Below, in pieces: positions 1-11,011 of a DNA stretch of 25,584 nt. The position numbers and the translations under genes were made by a program. Source of the stretch: Irineochytrium annulatum (Eukaryota > Chytridiomycota > Chytridiomycetes > Chytridiales > Chytridiaceae); assembly GCA_027600665.1 (NCBI GenBank), contig JADGJL010000299.1, positions 474 to 26,057 of the forward strand, read 5' to 3'. Within the stretch, counting starts at the first letter, position 1. Each line of letters starts with the position of its first letter. The notes beneath the pieces were generated by a model that was not told the DNA's origin, ran no database searches, and was given only the letters and a program-made list of their open reading frames with translations.

Positions 1-282
1 CTATACATCAATAAATATATGCTTACCCTGCCGAGACGAACGCCTGATCGCTGACGTATTACAGAAAAGTTTCCGACGGTGTCGGAAGGGAGAGAATATC
101 CTATAAGCCTTCTTCCGAAACTTGCAAGCTCGCACACGACCTCCGTTTACGCTGACTCATATGTTCCTCACCAATTCACTTTGGGCTATTGAATGTACAG
201 TGAAATCTATTGTGTAAACTAACATGCAAAAGTTAGTTAACTTTGTCTACACACTGGCACGTCTGTGTGGCGCATTCATCAA
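1..282. other. 3' flank of the transporter gene, no gene seen
   Basis: This is A/T-rich spacer downstream of the minus-strand transporter-DUF3431 gene. The only structure I see is a short perfect inverted repeat at 229-244 (arms AAAGTTA and TAACTTT, 2-base loop), too short to interpret. No RNA gene or coding exon is supported here. Confidence 0.4.
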
Positions 283-2525
283 TCATCTTGACGTTATGGC
301 AGTCAAATAGCCCGCTCCAAGTTCGCTCAACAGATCTCGCCACGGAAATGCTCTGCGGGTGATCTTGCGGCTCAAGCTGGCACGCTGATTAACAAAACCT
401 TTTCCAAGCAAATAACAAAGAACTTACGACGGCGCCATCGAGCAATGATTTGTACGTGTGCGATGGGTTTCTTCGAATCCGCTTGGCGCTCACCACAAAC
501 TGGTTGTCCAAACTCGCCTACCGAGGAACGCATTAAGAGAACTCGCCAATGAGTTGTGACGAAGGGATAATGATCTCACCGCGAACCCAGTCGGCGGGCA
601 AAACACTCTCTGCCCTATGGCCCAAATCTCCTGCATCATTGGAAACACCCCATCACACTCCGCGCACCCGCACAGCGTCACATTCCCCAACGGCATGAAC
701 CCCGTCCCGCCGTTCACAAGCCCCACGCTCCTCTTGACACGCTCCACCTGAACCGGCGCCGCGTTCAGGAACACGGTCCGCTCGCTCAGATCATTATACC
801 GCGTGTACATGTGGTGGAGGTATGGCCCTGCCTTCAGCCCACGCTCGGGGAGTTTCACGACCACGTCGGCACCCGTCGCGCCTTTCATCCAGCGTTCGTC
901 GAGCCGGGAGGTGATGTAGATAAAGACGCGATGGGGGGCGGTGGCGATCGTTGGGATCTCGAGGAGCTCGCCGAGGAGCTTGATAAATTTTGGCATGTCT
1001 TCCTTGTGGTAGGTGAAGACGAGGTCGATGCCTTTGCGTGTCACGGGACCTTTCAGCCTTAGGCCCGTTGAGGAGGAAGAGTCGGTGGAAGTGACAAGGC
1101 TGGTGAGTTTGGAGGATGGCAGTTGGGTGGGGGAGAAGAGGAGGAAGCGGCCGACGGCGACTGAGAGGACGGTGACAATGGCGATGACAGCAAAGCGGCG
1201 GTTGCGTTGGTTGACGCTACCGGATAAAGGCGCCAGCGCGTCTTTTAGGACGTCCACGGAGAGGGAGCCTCCAGTTTTGAAGATGACGAGACCTGTTAGG
1301 GAGAGGGAGTAGCCGAAAAATTGCAGGGGCGTCACGATGGTCGCCCATATGACCATGGAGGTAAAAACCAGCAGGATGTCCTTCAAGACGCCGGACAGGC
1401 AGAGGACGAGGGACGATGTCTTGCCAATCTGTAAATTGCTACCGTTAGTACTAAGAATTCATGTTTTCAACAAACTAGCATCATCATATGCATACCAAGA
1501 AGACGACGGCGACGTTCAAGCAGAAGGCGATCATGGCGTTCCCTAACAACATCGACATACCAACCTCCCGAATGGCCGCAAAACTGATGCTGTGCGATTC
1601 GAAGATTAAGCACGCAAATCCATTCATCAGCGCGCAAATCTATTAGCAGGGCGGAGGCCTGTCAGTTGCACGTCTCCAACGTCCTGCATCTCAACAACGG
1701 AGAACTCACCGGCGCAAAGTAATAGAGACTGCACAGCGGGTCCATGTTGTAGTTCTTCACGTTCAACAGGCTCTGCACCAGCGCGAGCCTGATGGCCTCG
1801 CAGATGATGCCGATGACCTGCGTGACGACCCCGATGACGACAAACTCGATCTCGCCGTAGGACGCCACCATAACGCCGATAACGATCACAATCACAATCG
1901 CCAGCGTCTTGACCTCCACCGGTGTACCGGAGATGAAGCTGTTGGCGAAGAGGACGGCGACTGGGGTTGAGGCCTTATAAACACGTTCAGATAGGAAGAT
2001 GGCAAAGCCACAATCATACTTTCAGCATTTGAATAAAAGCAACAGAAAGGTACAGGTACGCCTGATTTGAAGCGATCAAGCTCAAGGAGAAGAAGAAGCC
2101 GATAGGCAGGATGGCCTTGCAGTAGGTGTTAAAATCCATCGGAACCTTGTGACGTCCATCCAGCAGATTGGTCGTGGCGGCCAGCACCCGCGTCGCGACG
2201 GTCGCAAAGACGAGATGCCATGTCGTGAGAAAGATGGGATAAGCTAAAGGTGAGCGAGATTTTGCATGCGAATCGTGCGGGTGAGTTAACTCGATCAAAC
2301 TCCAAGCGTCGACCGAACGGGACCAAGCACTTACGAAAACCAGCATTATGCAGGATGTACTTGTTGGAGAGGATGACTGCGCTGGACAGGGCGATCCATA
2401 CGCTATTCAAAAAACAACGATCAGATCGGTCGGTCCAAGGAGCTCGGAGAGCTGCAGAAGCGCCGGGTAGTCTCGCACTGTCCTTACACGATGTAGACTG
2501 CGGGATGCACGGCCGAGGCGGGCAT
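283..2525 (-). CDS. TPT-family sugar-phosphate/nucleotide-sugar transporter fused to a C-terminal DUF3431 domain
   Basis: Seven exons: 2525-2488, 2402-2335, 2243-2020, 1973-1710, 1639-1496, 1428-580 and 384-283; 562 aa. The start is the first ATG in the frame that reads HPAVYIVVWIALSSAVILSNK across intron 1, with a stop upstream in that frame. Residues ~8-300 form a TPT/EamA-type carrier: the conserved Asn-Lys is at 26-27, PYPIFLTTWH at 36-45, and LYLSVAFIQMLKASTPVAVL spans introns. Known TPT carriers have ten helices and exchange nucleotide sugars or sugar phosphates across Golgi/ER membranes; the substrate here cannot be read. An extra hydrophobic segment (~325-344, FAVIAIVTVLSVAVGRFLLF) precedes a DUF3431-like domain (~379-545: VFTYHKED, IYITSR, YLHHMYTRYNDLSERTVFLN). 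This segment would place DUF3431 in the lumen (inference). The last intron (385-579) is set by the acceptor TTAATCAG and restores the DUF3431 C-terminus (SRKITRR); a shorter read-through form would stop at 490. The function of DUF3431 is unknown. Confidence 0.85.
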
Positions 2526-3146
2526 TCCAGGATATCGGCCCGAGTATTTTGGTCGCCGCGGAGTCGCTCTGAATGGTCGTCAAAGTTATTCAATTCACAC
2601 GTGCAGGGCTGCGCAAAGGGTGGGAATTGATATAAATATTATCAATGAAATTTATTTCAGACTGATGGCTAAGAAGACCTTATTCTCCCCATTTTTAGGA
2701 AATTATTCTCCGACTTTCTTTATACGCTCAATATTGGAGGCGCATATATGATCTGTGATAGTTAACCACACATTAGCCTCTCATGCTAAGAATAATCCCA
2801 ACATTATTCCCTCGCATTCTTCATATTAATACTAGGTTTCGTTTCTCTGGAATCCGGGCGCCAGTAGCAAAAGGGAGGTGTTTCGGCCCATCATCAACAA
2901 CACCAACTTCGACTTTCGCGACTCTGAAATCTGTTGCAGTGAGCAAAGTCTGGTCAAGCAGCGTCGAAGCACGCCCGTTGTTTATCCCGGTATATCAAAT
3001 CGGGGCCCTGCCTAGAGACAGTTGCTGCTGAGGACGTCACCCCGGCCCAGGACCTCGTGTCGAGCCTCCGGAACCTCCTTGCCTACTCTCGGCTTTTCGC
3101 CTGTGGAAACAGCACCGACGACGACGGCGGCCGCATTGGAGCAGCC
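2526..3146. promoter_or_regulatory. Divergent intergenic region between transporter and kinase genes
   Basis: This ~620-bp A/T-rich spacer must contain the promoters and 5' UTRs of the minus-strand transporter and the plus-strand kinase. Short open frames occur (for example an ATG at 2783 on plus), but they show no recognisable domain and are not joined by convincing splice sites. The kinase frame stays open upstream of its ATG back to about 3057 without another ATG. I see no clear TATA box or repeat. Confidence 0.5.
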
Positions 3147-6100
3147 ATGGACTCGGTGGACCCGCACGCCATCATTGGCACGACCCTCGTCGACGCAACG
3201 GGGAAGACCGCCTCTAGGATCGTCTCGCTAATCGGTTCCGGGAGCTTTGCCCATGTCTACCTCGCAGAGGACGCCCTGGCCCCCACGGGCCTGCCGTCAC
3301 CCGTATCGCCGACGCACTCCCCGCTCGGGGGCCTCGACACCGTCACCGGACATATGGGAACCGTCCACCAGCACTTCCAGCAGCAGCCCCCGTCGCCGGC
3401 AGCAAACAGTATCGATGCACCGACCGTTGCGACATCGGCGACGACGCCGGGAGGGTCGACGAGTGGTGGGGACGGCCCGCAGAGGAGGGCCGTGAAGAGG
3501 TTGTTCAAGAGGGGTCTGGATGCGAGGCAGTTGATGCTGCAGAGGCAGGAGGCGGCCATCATGAGGCAGCTTGCGGATCACACCAACATCGTAGGGCTTA
3601 TTGCGACGGTGGAGGACGATGATTGCCTTTACCTGATTATGGAGTATTGTGAACTTGGTTGGTATTAAGTAGACAATCAGCAGTGAAGATTCTAATCTTC
3701 TTCATCAGATTTGTATGAAGCTATCACTCAGCAAGGTGGTTTTCCTGAAGACGTGGTGAAGGAGGTCTTTGGTCAAATTGCCGACGCCGTCCAATACTGC
3801 CACTCGAAGGGATACTACCACCGGGATCTAAAGCCGGAGAACTGTTTGATCTCTACCGCTGACTACAAAATCAAATTGGCGGATTTCGGTCTTGCGACGA
3901 CGGACACGTGGTCGACGGAGATGGGATGTGGGAGTGTGCGGTATATGGCACCGGAATGCTTTGAGGCCGGGCATAACTCGACGGACCCTGCGATCGTTGG
4001 CCCGTACACTCTCACCGGTCCCGACGGACAGCCCGTCGTCGGCTACGCGCCCGCAGCGAACGACGTCTGGGCTCTGGGTGTCATTTTGCTGAACCTGCTG
4101 TTTGGAAAGAACCCCTGGTTTGAGGCCTTCCCCACCGACGCCATCTTCTCGGCTTTCTCCGGTCAAAACCCAAACGTCCTCCGCCAGCAGTTTGACCTCT
4201 CCCCTCACTTTGACTCGGTCCTCCGACGCGCCTTCGACCTTGATCCCCGTCGCCGGTGCACGATCTCGGACCTCAAGGCGTTGATTGACGCGCTGCCACG
4301 GTTCGTCGGCGGGAGCGTGCCGCCAGTCATACCGACGACGCCAAACCTACCCCACATCATCGCCGCCACCGTCGGGGCGCCCGGCTGCTACGGCCTGGTC
4401 CTCCCACAGGGCGTCCCTATTCCCGCCGGCTACCCGTCCCCGGCGCCGTCGGGCCGCCAGTCCCGGAGACGTCGCTCGCTCTCGAGGCCACTGTCCGTCG
4501 CCACGTCCGTGAGCTCCTCGATCCCGGGAACGACCCGACTCTCTTCCGCCATCTCGTGGGACAGGTCCGGCGTCTCGGCCGACGGTAGCTTTACCGAGAC
4601 GAACCTCCGGTCCGCCCGCCGCGCCGCTGCCGAGGTCGACGACGACCGAGACACGGCCACGACCGCAGCGAGGATGTCCACTATCCTACCTTCGGCGTCG
4701 GACGAGTTTAGGTACGGGGAGGATTATTTGGAGGAGGAGGATGACGCCATCATGCTGTCCCCCGCCGCGAGTGGCCGGCATCATCACGATAGCTACGCCG
4801 AGAATGTCCGTGACCGGATGCATGTTGACCACGCCGACCGGATGCTCGGCCTCGACGACGAGAGCATCGATATGGCAACCGTCGCCGCCATCCCGCCTCC
4901 GCTCGCGTCCGAGCGGAGTGGCAGCCCTGCTACCGAATCCGGGTCCGTCATCGTTCGCGAGGACGCCGTTGTGCCCGCGGGTGCATACCAATTCGACGCC
5001 CAGCAGGTCATCAGCGGCTTCAAGGACGAGTCCGAGCCCGGTTCGAGCGCATCCGCGAACGCCAGGAGGAGCGACGAGCGGCGCAAGTCGCTCACGCACC
5101 GGCTCTCGGCGTCGTTTATGTCCGTAGGCGGCCTGTCGAGGCGGATTAGTAGCTCAACCAGCTCGGCGCTGGGCCAACAGCAGCCGGCCGCGCCGGTGCC
5201 GGCGGCGGCGCCGAACAACAACGGCGCGCGCGTTTTCAGGGGCGCGTCTATCATCGAGCGCGTGCAGAAGCGCATGAGCTCCGGCAGCCTCGCGAACGCG
5301 TTCGCCCTTCACTCAGGAGCGCCCCCAAGCCCGCCAGTGTCCCCGCCGACCACACCGGCCCGCAACTCGGGCACCGTCGCCGGCCCCGCGTCGAAGCTCA
5401 TTAGTACCGAAGCCTCGTCGTCGACTTCCCCCCGCACCCGCGACTCGGGATACGACTCGGGCGAGCGGAGGTCCGCTAAGAGGTCCCAGCCTTTCCGACA
5501 GGCCCTCAACGGCGGCCTCGACGAGGAGGAGGAGCTCAGCGAGTCGCGCGGCGGACCCATGCGGGCTGACCGTGGGTTGGTTGAGCGGGAGGTCATTGAG
5601 GCGCTTAACCAGCTCTCGGGCAAGCTGGCGGACTCGGCCGAGACGGTGCAGCAACCGACGCCGCCCGTCACCCCGCCGCCGACGAGGAGAAGCCGGAGCC
5701 CGAGGATGTGGTTTGCGCCGCTTATGAAGAGGGAGGCCGTCGTTGCTGGAGGGTTGCCGAAGGCCAGCAGCGGGAGGTTATTCAACCATGGGTTTGGGAG
5801 GTATGCGCAGGGGGGCGGGTTTAGAAGGCAGGCGAGCAGGACGGATTTGAGGGAGGATGCGGCGAACGCGGCGGCGTCGTCGCCGTCGGGCAGCCCGCCA
5901 AACGGGGGTCTGGTCGCGCCTGTCATGCCGCAGTTTTTGAGGAAGAAAAGGAGTGCGAGGTGGTTGGGCGTTAACAGGGACGACGAGACGGCGTCGCCAT
6001 CGAATGACGCGTCCAGGTCTGCGACGCCCTCTGGGAGTTTGATGGCGGACTCGGTGGCGACGGCGGGGAACGCGGACGTGTCGTCGTCCCGGGCGTCCGG

Positions 6101-6913
6101 GGTTGGGGAGGATGGCAACGGCCGGAGGCTGCCGAAGAAGTCGTCGGCGCTCTCGTTGACGGCGCTGGTGGACTTTGGCAAGTCAGTCAAAGAGATGGTC
6201 GTGACGAAGCAGCCGTCGTTGAAAGGGAGGAGGGCTGGGAGCATCGATAACTCCGGCGCTGGGTCGAGGGACTCGAGCATGAACGGGAGCGCCGGGAATC
6301 ACTCCGGGCACACGTCGGGGGAGGCTAGCACGACTGGGACCACAGGGAAGATTGGATGGAAGGGTGGGTTCGGGTCGCTTAGGAGAAGGATAACTTCAGG
6401 ATCGCTGAAAGGTTCGCAGTTTCCATTCCCTGTCGTTTTGTTCTTTGTCTTACGCTTGTAATTGTAGGTAACTCCGCATCGAGCGTCGCGACCCGTATCC
6501 TGGCCGAGTCCGACCCCGCGCTCAGTATGCAACGCCAATCCTCGTCCTCGTCCTACGGCGCCTCGTGGACGAACGGGGTGACGGATGTGCTCCCGATGAC
6601 AATCATGGCCGCGCCGCCTAGGGGCGACAGCATCGGCGCCAATGGTTACCACCCGATCGTTGGAGAGGACGTGGATGTTGATGGTGCTTCGAATTTCCCG
6701 CAGCGCAGGTCTAGGCGTACGTCCGCGCCGCCGGGTGCGGTTCCGACGTGGAAGGACGGCGTAGTTGGCGTCTTGGACGTGATGGAGGACTCGAGGCGGA
6801 CGTTGCAGGAGGCCGTGGAGGTAGAAGGGGATGTGGCCGTCGCGGCGGCGGCGGAGCCGGTTGGCGCCCACGGCTGGGGAAAATTTTCTGGAAAGAATTG
6901 GTTGACCAGATAG
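3147..6913 (+). CDS. Ran1/Ksp1-like serine/threonine protein kinase with long disordered tail
   Basis: Three exons: 3147-3657, 3709-6411 and 6468-6913; 1219 aa. The kinase domain covers ~25-356. It has the glycine-rich loop IGSGSFAHVY (29-38), VAIK-type lysine 117 in AVKRL, the EYC hinge, HRDLKPEN with catalytic Asp 210, DFG Asp 229, and GCGSVRYMAPE. The HRDLKPEN-C-L and ADFGLATTDTWSTEMGCGS signature resembles fungal Ran1/Pat1, Ksp1, Sks1 and Vhs1 kinases, which link nutrients to meiosis and growth (family knowledge). Odd: ~70 Pro/Ser/Thr-rich residues (43-112) separate the glycine loop from the lysine strand. Residues ~360-1219 are low-complexity Ser/Pro/Arg-rich, with basic-plus-Ser phosphosite-like motifs and no second domain. 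Intron 1 uses donor G|GTTGGT, giving CELDLYEAI, and intron 2 gives SLKGNS. The ATG at 3147 is the first in frame; a noncanonical upstream start or an extra 5' exon is not excluded. Confidence 0.85.
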
Positions 6914-7748
6914 AGAACTCTTTCGCGTTAGGCCAACATTTTCCTCCGTTTTTTGTTTCGCTTTCCATTGTAGTTTTCTTAAATTTTTGAAGTTTTTTTT
7001 TCTCTTGTTTTTTTTCCGAAGAAAAGAGAGGGTTTCTGTTCATGTTCGTTGTTGAAGGATATTGCACCTTTTTTCGTCCTTTTACTCATTTTTGTCCTTT
7101 TTCTATGGAGTTTGCGTTCATTTTACAGTACATTCGGCATTTTTTCCTTTTACTTCACTTCGCCCGTCTCTGGCTCCCTTAAAAGTTTTTCCGGGTATAG
7201 GTTATGCCCTCTTGTGGTGGGGAGATTGATAGCTTTCATAGCCACCTTTGGAACGTCGCCATTTTTTTGGACGGTATATATTTGTCTTTTGTCTGGTTAA
7301 ACGCATACATCCACTTATTTCGGCGGTTCCACCTTAGAATTCCTCTCTTTATTTATCTCATTATTTGTGTGTCCGGTTATTCCTTAACTTACGTTGGGTC
7401 ATCAATTGGCCGTACACCTACACATCCCCGACTCGTTGGTCGATTGCTCCCGCCCCGTTCTACTCCACTCACTTCTGCTCTGGCTTCCTTCTCTCTTCTC
7501 TGTCGTTGGTAACGAAGATTATGTCGGTAAACATCAATCATTAAAGACTCTGTAAACGAACGTTTGTGTATTGCTTAAGAACTTCATTCTCAAAAAAGAG
7601 CACATCATCGAATTCGCCGCCTAGCACCTCAGAAGATATAAATTAATAGTATATAAATTAACAAATATCCACAACAGCATTAAGTAGGAACGCAATGATG
7701 CTGCTAACGAGCGTCACTCGATCATCCGGTCCTTCTAGCTAGTCAGCA
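6914..7748. other. Convergent intergenic region, T-rich, 3' UTRs of kinase and FYVE genes
   Basis: This ~835-bp spacer between two convergent genes is pyrimidine-rich on the plus strand (many T runs from 6950 to 7500). Short open frames here encode only low-complexity hydrophobic sequence typical of T-rich DNA, with no domain. A variant poly(A) hexamer ATTAAA at 7540-7545 could serve the kinase transcript. Nothing else is supported. Confidence 0.5.
7636..7661 (-). terminator. AT-rich 11-bp direct repeat, possible poly(A) efficiency element of the FYVE gene
   Basis: ATATAAATTAA occurs twice, at 7636-7646 and 7651-7661. Read on the minus strand it lies about 90-115 bases beyond the FYVE stop codon and forms a TA-rich block like fungal 3'-end efficiency elements. 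The role is inferred only from position and composition. Confidence 0.25.
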
Positions 7749-9716
7749 CTAGCCAATTACCAGACAAATCATCGAGCTCACCAGCATCTCCGCAAAGCAT
7801 CCATCACAAACCCGGACTTCAAGGCCGTCATCAAACTCCTCTCTCGTGAACCCGGACAGCTTGGCCTTCTTGCTCGTGTGTGAGCTGCAAAAGATGTCGC
7901 CACATCGCCGGCAGTGGTGGCGCCGGTTTATCAACGTGAACCGGACGCCGCAACTCGGGTCCGCGCAGCAGGGCCGTTGTGAGTCTGGGACCCATTCGTC
8001 TCGACCGAAGAGGAACGCCTCTGGACGTGCGGGAGGTTGAGTGGGCGTTAATACGGATTGAATAAAGTGGTTAGAGAAGCAGCAACGGACCACACATGGC
8101 CCGATATGAAGCCGTCGCCCCGCCCTTGCAAGCCCGCGCAATCTTTGCCTCGAACTCCTTGATCAACCTCCCACCTTCCTCCCTCCCGCTCTCCCTGCCC
8201 GCGCATACGGCCAGACCCAACGCTAGCTCCCTCTCACGCGCCCCGGACTCCGCGGCCGCCGCAGCTGCGCCCTTGACGCCCTCGAGCATCTCCCTCGCGC
8301 CAGCGACCTCGGCCTCCAAACCCGCGGCGCGGCGCTCGGCTGCCGCGCGGCCGCGACGGTGGGAGTCTAGGCGGAGGAGGGCCTCGGCGAGCTCGCCGTC
8401 TATCGCGTCGCGGGCTTGTTGGAGGGTCTCGCAGCGTGCGGTGAGGGAGTCGAGCGCGGCGCGGGTTGAGCGGAGGTCGTTCTCCTGGACGCGGACGCGC
8501 TCGCGGAGGGCAAAGAGGAGCCTGCAAACGTCGAGAAGTAGGCCTCAGTCGAAAAGAGAAAAAATCGAGGAACAAGGAAGAGGAAGCGGACCTATTCTGC
8601 TCCTCCCTCGACAAAGTCGGCGCAACCATCTCATCATCACCCTCGCCGGACCCAGCGCTCCCCAAAACGCCGCAGAACGTCTCCAGCAACGCCCTCTCCC
8701 GCTCAAGGTCCGTCCTCTGTGCCCTGACCTCCCCAGCCTCCAGTTCGTCTATCCGGCCGAGGGTTACCTCCCCTTCCTCCCCTTCCGCCTCCGCATCCTC
8801 CAATTCCATATCAACGCTGCCCTCGTCCTCCTCCTCCACTGGCGGCAGCGAGTTCCGCCGATGCGCCTGGAGCCTATCCGACGCTTGGTTCAACGCCGCG
8901 CGGGCGGCGCGATTCACGAACTCGTCGTCGACGGGATCCTCATCCGTCGTGGCCGTCGTGGCGCCGTCGATGACATCGGAGGTGGTGGGGCCGCGTGTGA
9001 AGGTGTCGTCGAGATCGCGCAGGTTGCCGCCAAGGCGCTCGAGCGAGTCAACAACGGAGCGGATCTTGTCGTCCGAGCTGCCGGCAGAGGCGGCGGGAGG
9101 CGGACTTTGACGGGACGTGGTGAAGTTCTCGACACATGGCGCGTGCTGTGTGGCGGTGGCGGTTGAGGCGGGCTGAGAGCGTAAGCCGATGAGCTCGAGG
9201 CGGAGGTTCGTGACGGTCGCCTCGAGCTCAACAATCTTATTGGGGACGTGTAAGTAGGTGGAAAAAGAACAACCAGGTCGCCTCCCGTCCGAATACGAAG
9301 GACCTCTGGCCCAGTGACAGGACGCCAAAAAGGTGTTCCGTCCAAACAAAGCGACCTCTATACACACATACCTTCAGCTCCTTTCCCTCAAGCTGGCTCT
9401 TCAGCAGTTTCACCAGCGCTTTCGACGTCTCCTGCTGCCGCGCCAGCCGCAATGTCAACGACTCATGCTGCTGCCTCCAAAAGTCCTCTCTGCTGACCCC
9501 ACCAGCTTCAGCGACAACTCCCGAGGATGCCATGGCGCCAGCGTCATCGTTGGACGAGGCAGCTGCGGATGTGGACGCGACTGCCCCGGTCGACTTCCTC
9601 TTCTTCTTCTTTGCTTTCGAGTTCTTGGTCTTCGGGCTGGGCAGGCCGTGCGGCTCGTCGGTGGGCACGGCCGCGCCGAGGACGGCGGCGGCGGCGTGGA
9701 CAGCGGCGCTCAGCAT
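7749..9716 (-). CDS. Coiled-coil protein with C-terminal FYVE zinc finger
   Basis: Four exons: 9716-9372, 9235-8592, 8521-8091 and 8020-7749; 563 aa. The ATG at 9716 is the first after an in-frame stop. Residues ~15-60 are Ala/Lys-rich with a basic stretch (KAKKKKRK). Residues ~70-140 and ~320-460 are strongly heptad-like (ELKIVELEATVTNLRLEL; LREALS-type helices), separated by an acidic/Ser-rich linker. The C-terminus is a FYVE finger: WVPD at 483-486, RRHHCRRCG at 506-514 and RVC at 543-545. The eight ligands read C492, C497, C510, C513, C518, H521, C545 and C548. FYVE domains bind phosphatidylinositol 3-phosphate on endosomes, so an endosomal tether/effector role is likely but inferred. Introns 2 and 3 have GTCCG donors. 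The last few residues after CFAEML could instead be intron sequence (a GTGAGC donor follows), which would add a further exon. No named orthologue is recognised. Confidence 0.8.
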
Positions 9717-10369
9717 TGCAAGTGTGAGGCAGGTCTCGAGTGGCTTGTGAAAGTCTCGGCTGACTCCGAAGGGTGGGCGAAACCAGCAGCAACTTCAGTG
9801 GAAGAAAAGCTGCACGATGATTTAAACAACCCTTTATCAAAAGCATGGAGGTTGTGAACAACGACGACTGCCGCGTGGTGGTCGACGCCATCACCGTCGC
9901 AGGCGAAGGGTGCAACAGCGGGGGATATCCAGCATGTGAGTGATGATGTGTATGTATTTCATCGCTTTCACGAAACGTGAACATCCATGCAAGTGCGGGA
10001 AGAATGGGTCAGAGCATTAAAGGAAACGAACGGGAAGTTGATGTGGGATGTTGTGTCGGGCCAAATAAAATTAGGATGATGGTAGAAGAAGAGACAGAAG
10101 AGCATTTGAGGAAATGACGAATGCAACGGAATGGGCGTTGAGAACGGCCAGTTTGAGGAATGAAAATGGTAGTTTGTGAGGGTTGGGGGTGAATGAATTA
10201 AAAGGCCAAGTGAGAGGTAGAAATGCAAGAGATTGGTTGATTAAGTTATCTGGCACGGACATGTGACTTGAAAGATATGGAAATGCAGTAAATCGAACGA
10301 AGACAAGGACTAAACCGAAGAGAAACAAAGCTAAAATAAAGCACCAAAAAAGCTCAACGAACAGTTCGC
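9717..10369. promoter_or_regulatory. Spacer between PacC-like and FYVE genes
   Basis: Both neighbours are on the minus strand, so this ~650-bp stretch holds the 3' UTR of the PacC-like gene and the promoter/5' UTR of the FYVE gene. Open frames here have no domain or codon pattern that I trust. No RNA gene is visible. Confidence 0.45.
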
Positions 10370-10501
10370 TTAGTTGCCACCCATGTACTCTCCACTCCTC
10401 AAATCGTCCCTAAGCGCGTCAATCATCCTCAGCTGCATCGATAGCATCTCCGGGTCCACCTTCGGCTCCCCCTGCGCAACAGGGCTCGCGCGTCCCTCCG
10501 C

Positions 10502-10540
<39 letters not shown>

Positions 10541-10979
10541 ATGCTGCTGATGCTGCTCGCCCCCAAGTGCGCTCAAAAACTGCTGCACTTGGTTCTGCGG
10601 AATATGGCTCTGCGGCATCTGCGGCTGCGGCGGCGTCGGTGACCGCTGTCTCGCAAGAGGCTGCGGCGCGCTCGCGAACTGGGTGCCCGGATGTGCGAAC
10701 GGGTGATACAGCGATGAGACGTCGTACTGCGAGGCGTGGGACGTGAGAAGCGGGGACGCGCCCGCACTGGCCGACGCGTTGCCAGGGACGGTGGCGGCGG
10801 AGGGGAAGAAGGCTGGGTTCACGGGCGGGCAGCTGGTAGGGCGCGGGAGCGGCGGGGACGACATCGGAGAGGTTGAGAAAGGGGTTGGAGGGTACGCGTT
10901 CGCGCCGGTTGCGGTCGACGGGTGGAGCAAGGCAGAGGTGTTATAGGGATAGTGCTGCTGTTGTTGTTGCTGTTGATGC

Positions 10980-11011
<32 letters not shown>

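Noticed and set aside
2129..2593. Using the upstream ATG at 2593 as the transporter start
   Set aside because: That frame does not give the conserved HPAVYIV leader of TPT carriers. The ATG at 2525, joined over the 85-bp intron, restores the family sequence.
5309..6280. 323-codon open frame on minus opposite the kinase tail
   Set aside because: It lies wholly antisense to the kinase's GC-rich Ser/Pro-rich exon, has low-complexity composition and no domain; GC-rich third positions readily create such shadows.
7049..7512. Hydrophobic open frames on plus suggesting small membrane proteins
   Set aside because: They arise from T-rich DNA in the 3' UTR region, where TTT/CTT codons mimic transmembrane segments; overlapping frames look equally hydrophobic.
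8096..9166. 356-codon open frame on plus
   Set aside because: Antisense to the FYVE gene exons, Arg/Ser/Pro-rich and without a domain, while the minus strand gives a coherent spliced protein with a FYVE finger.
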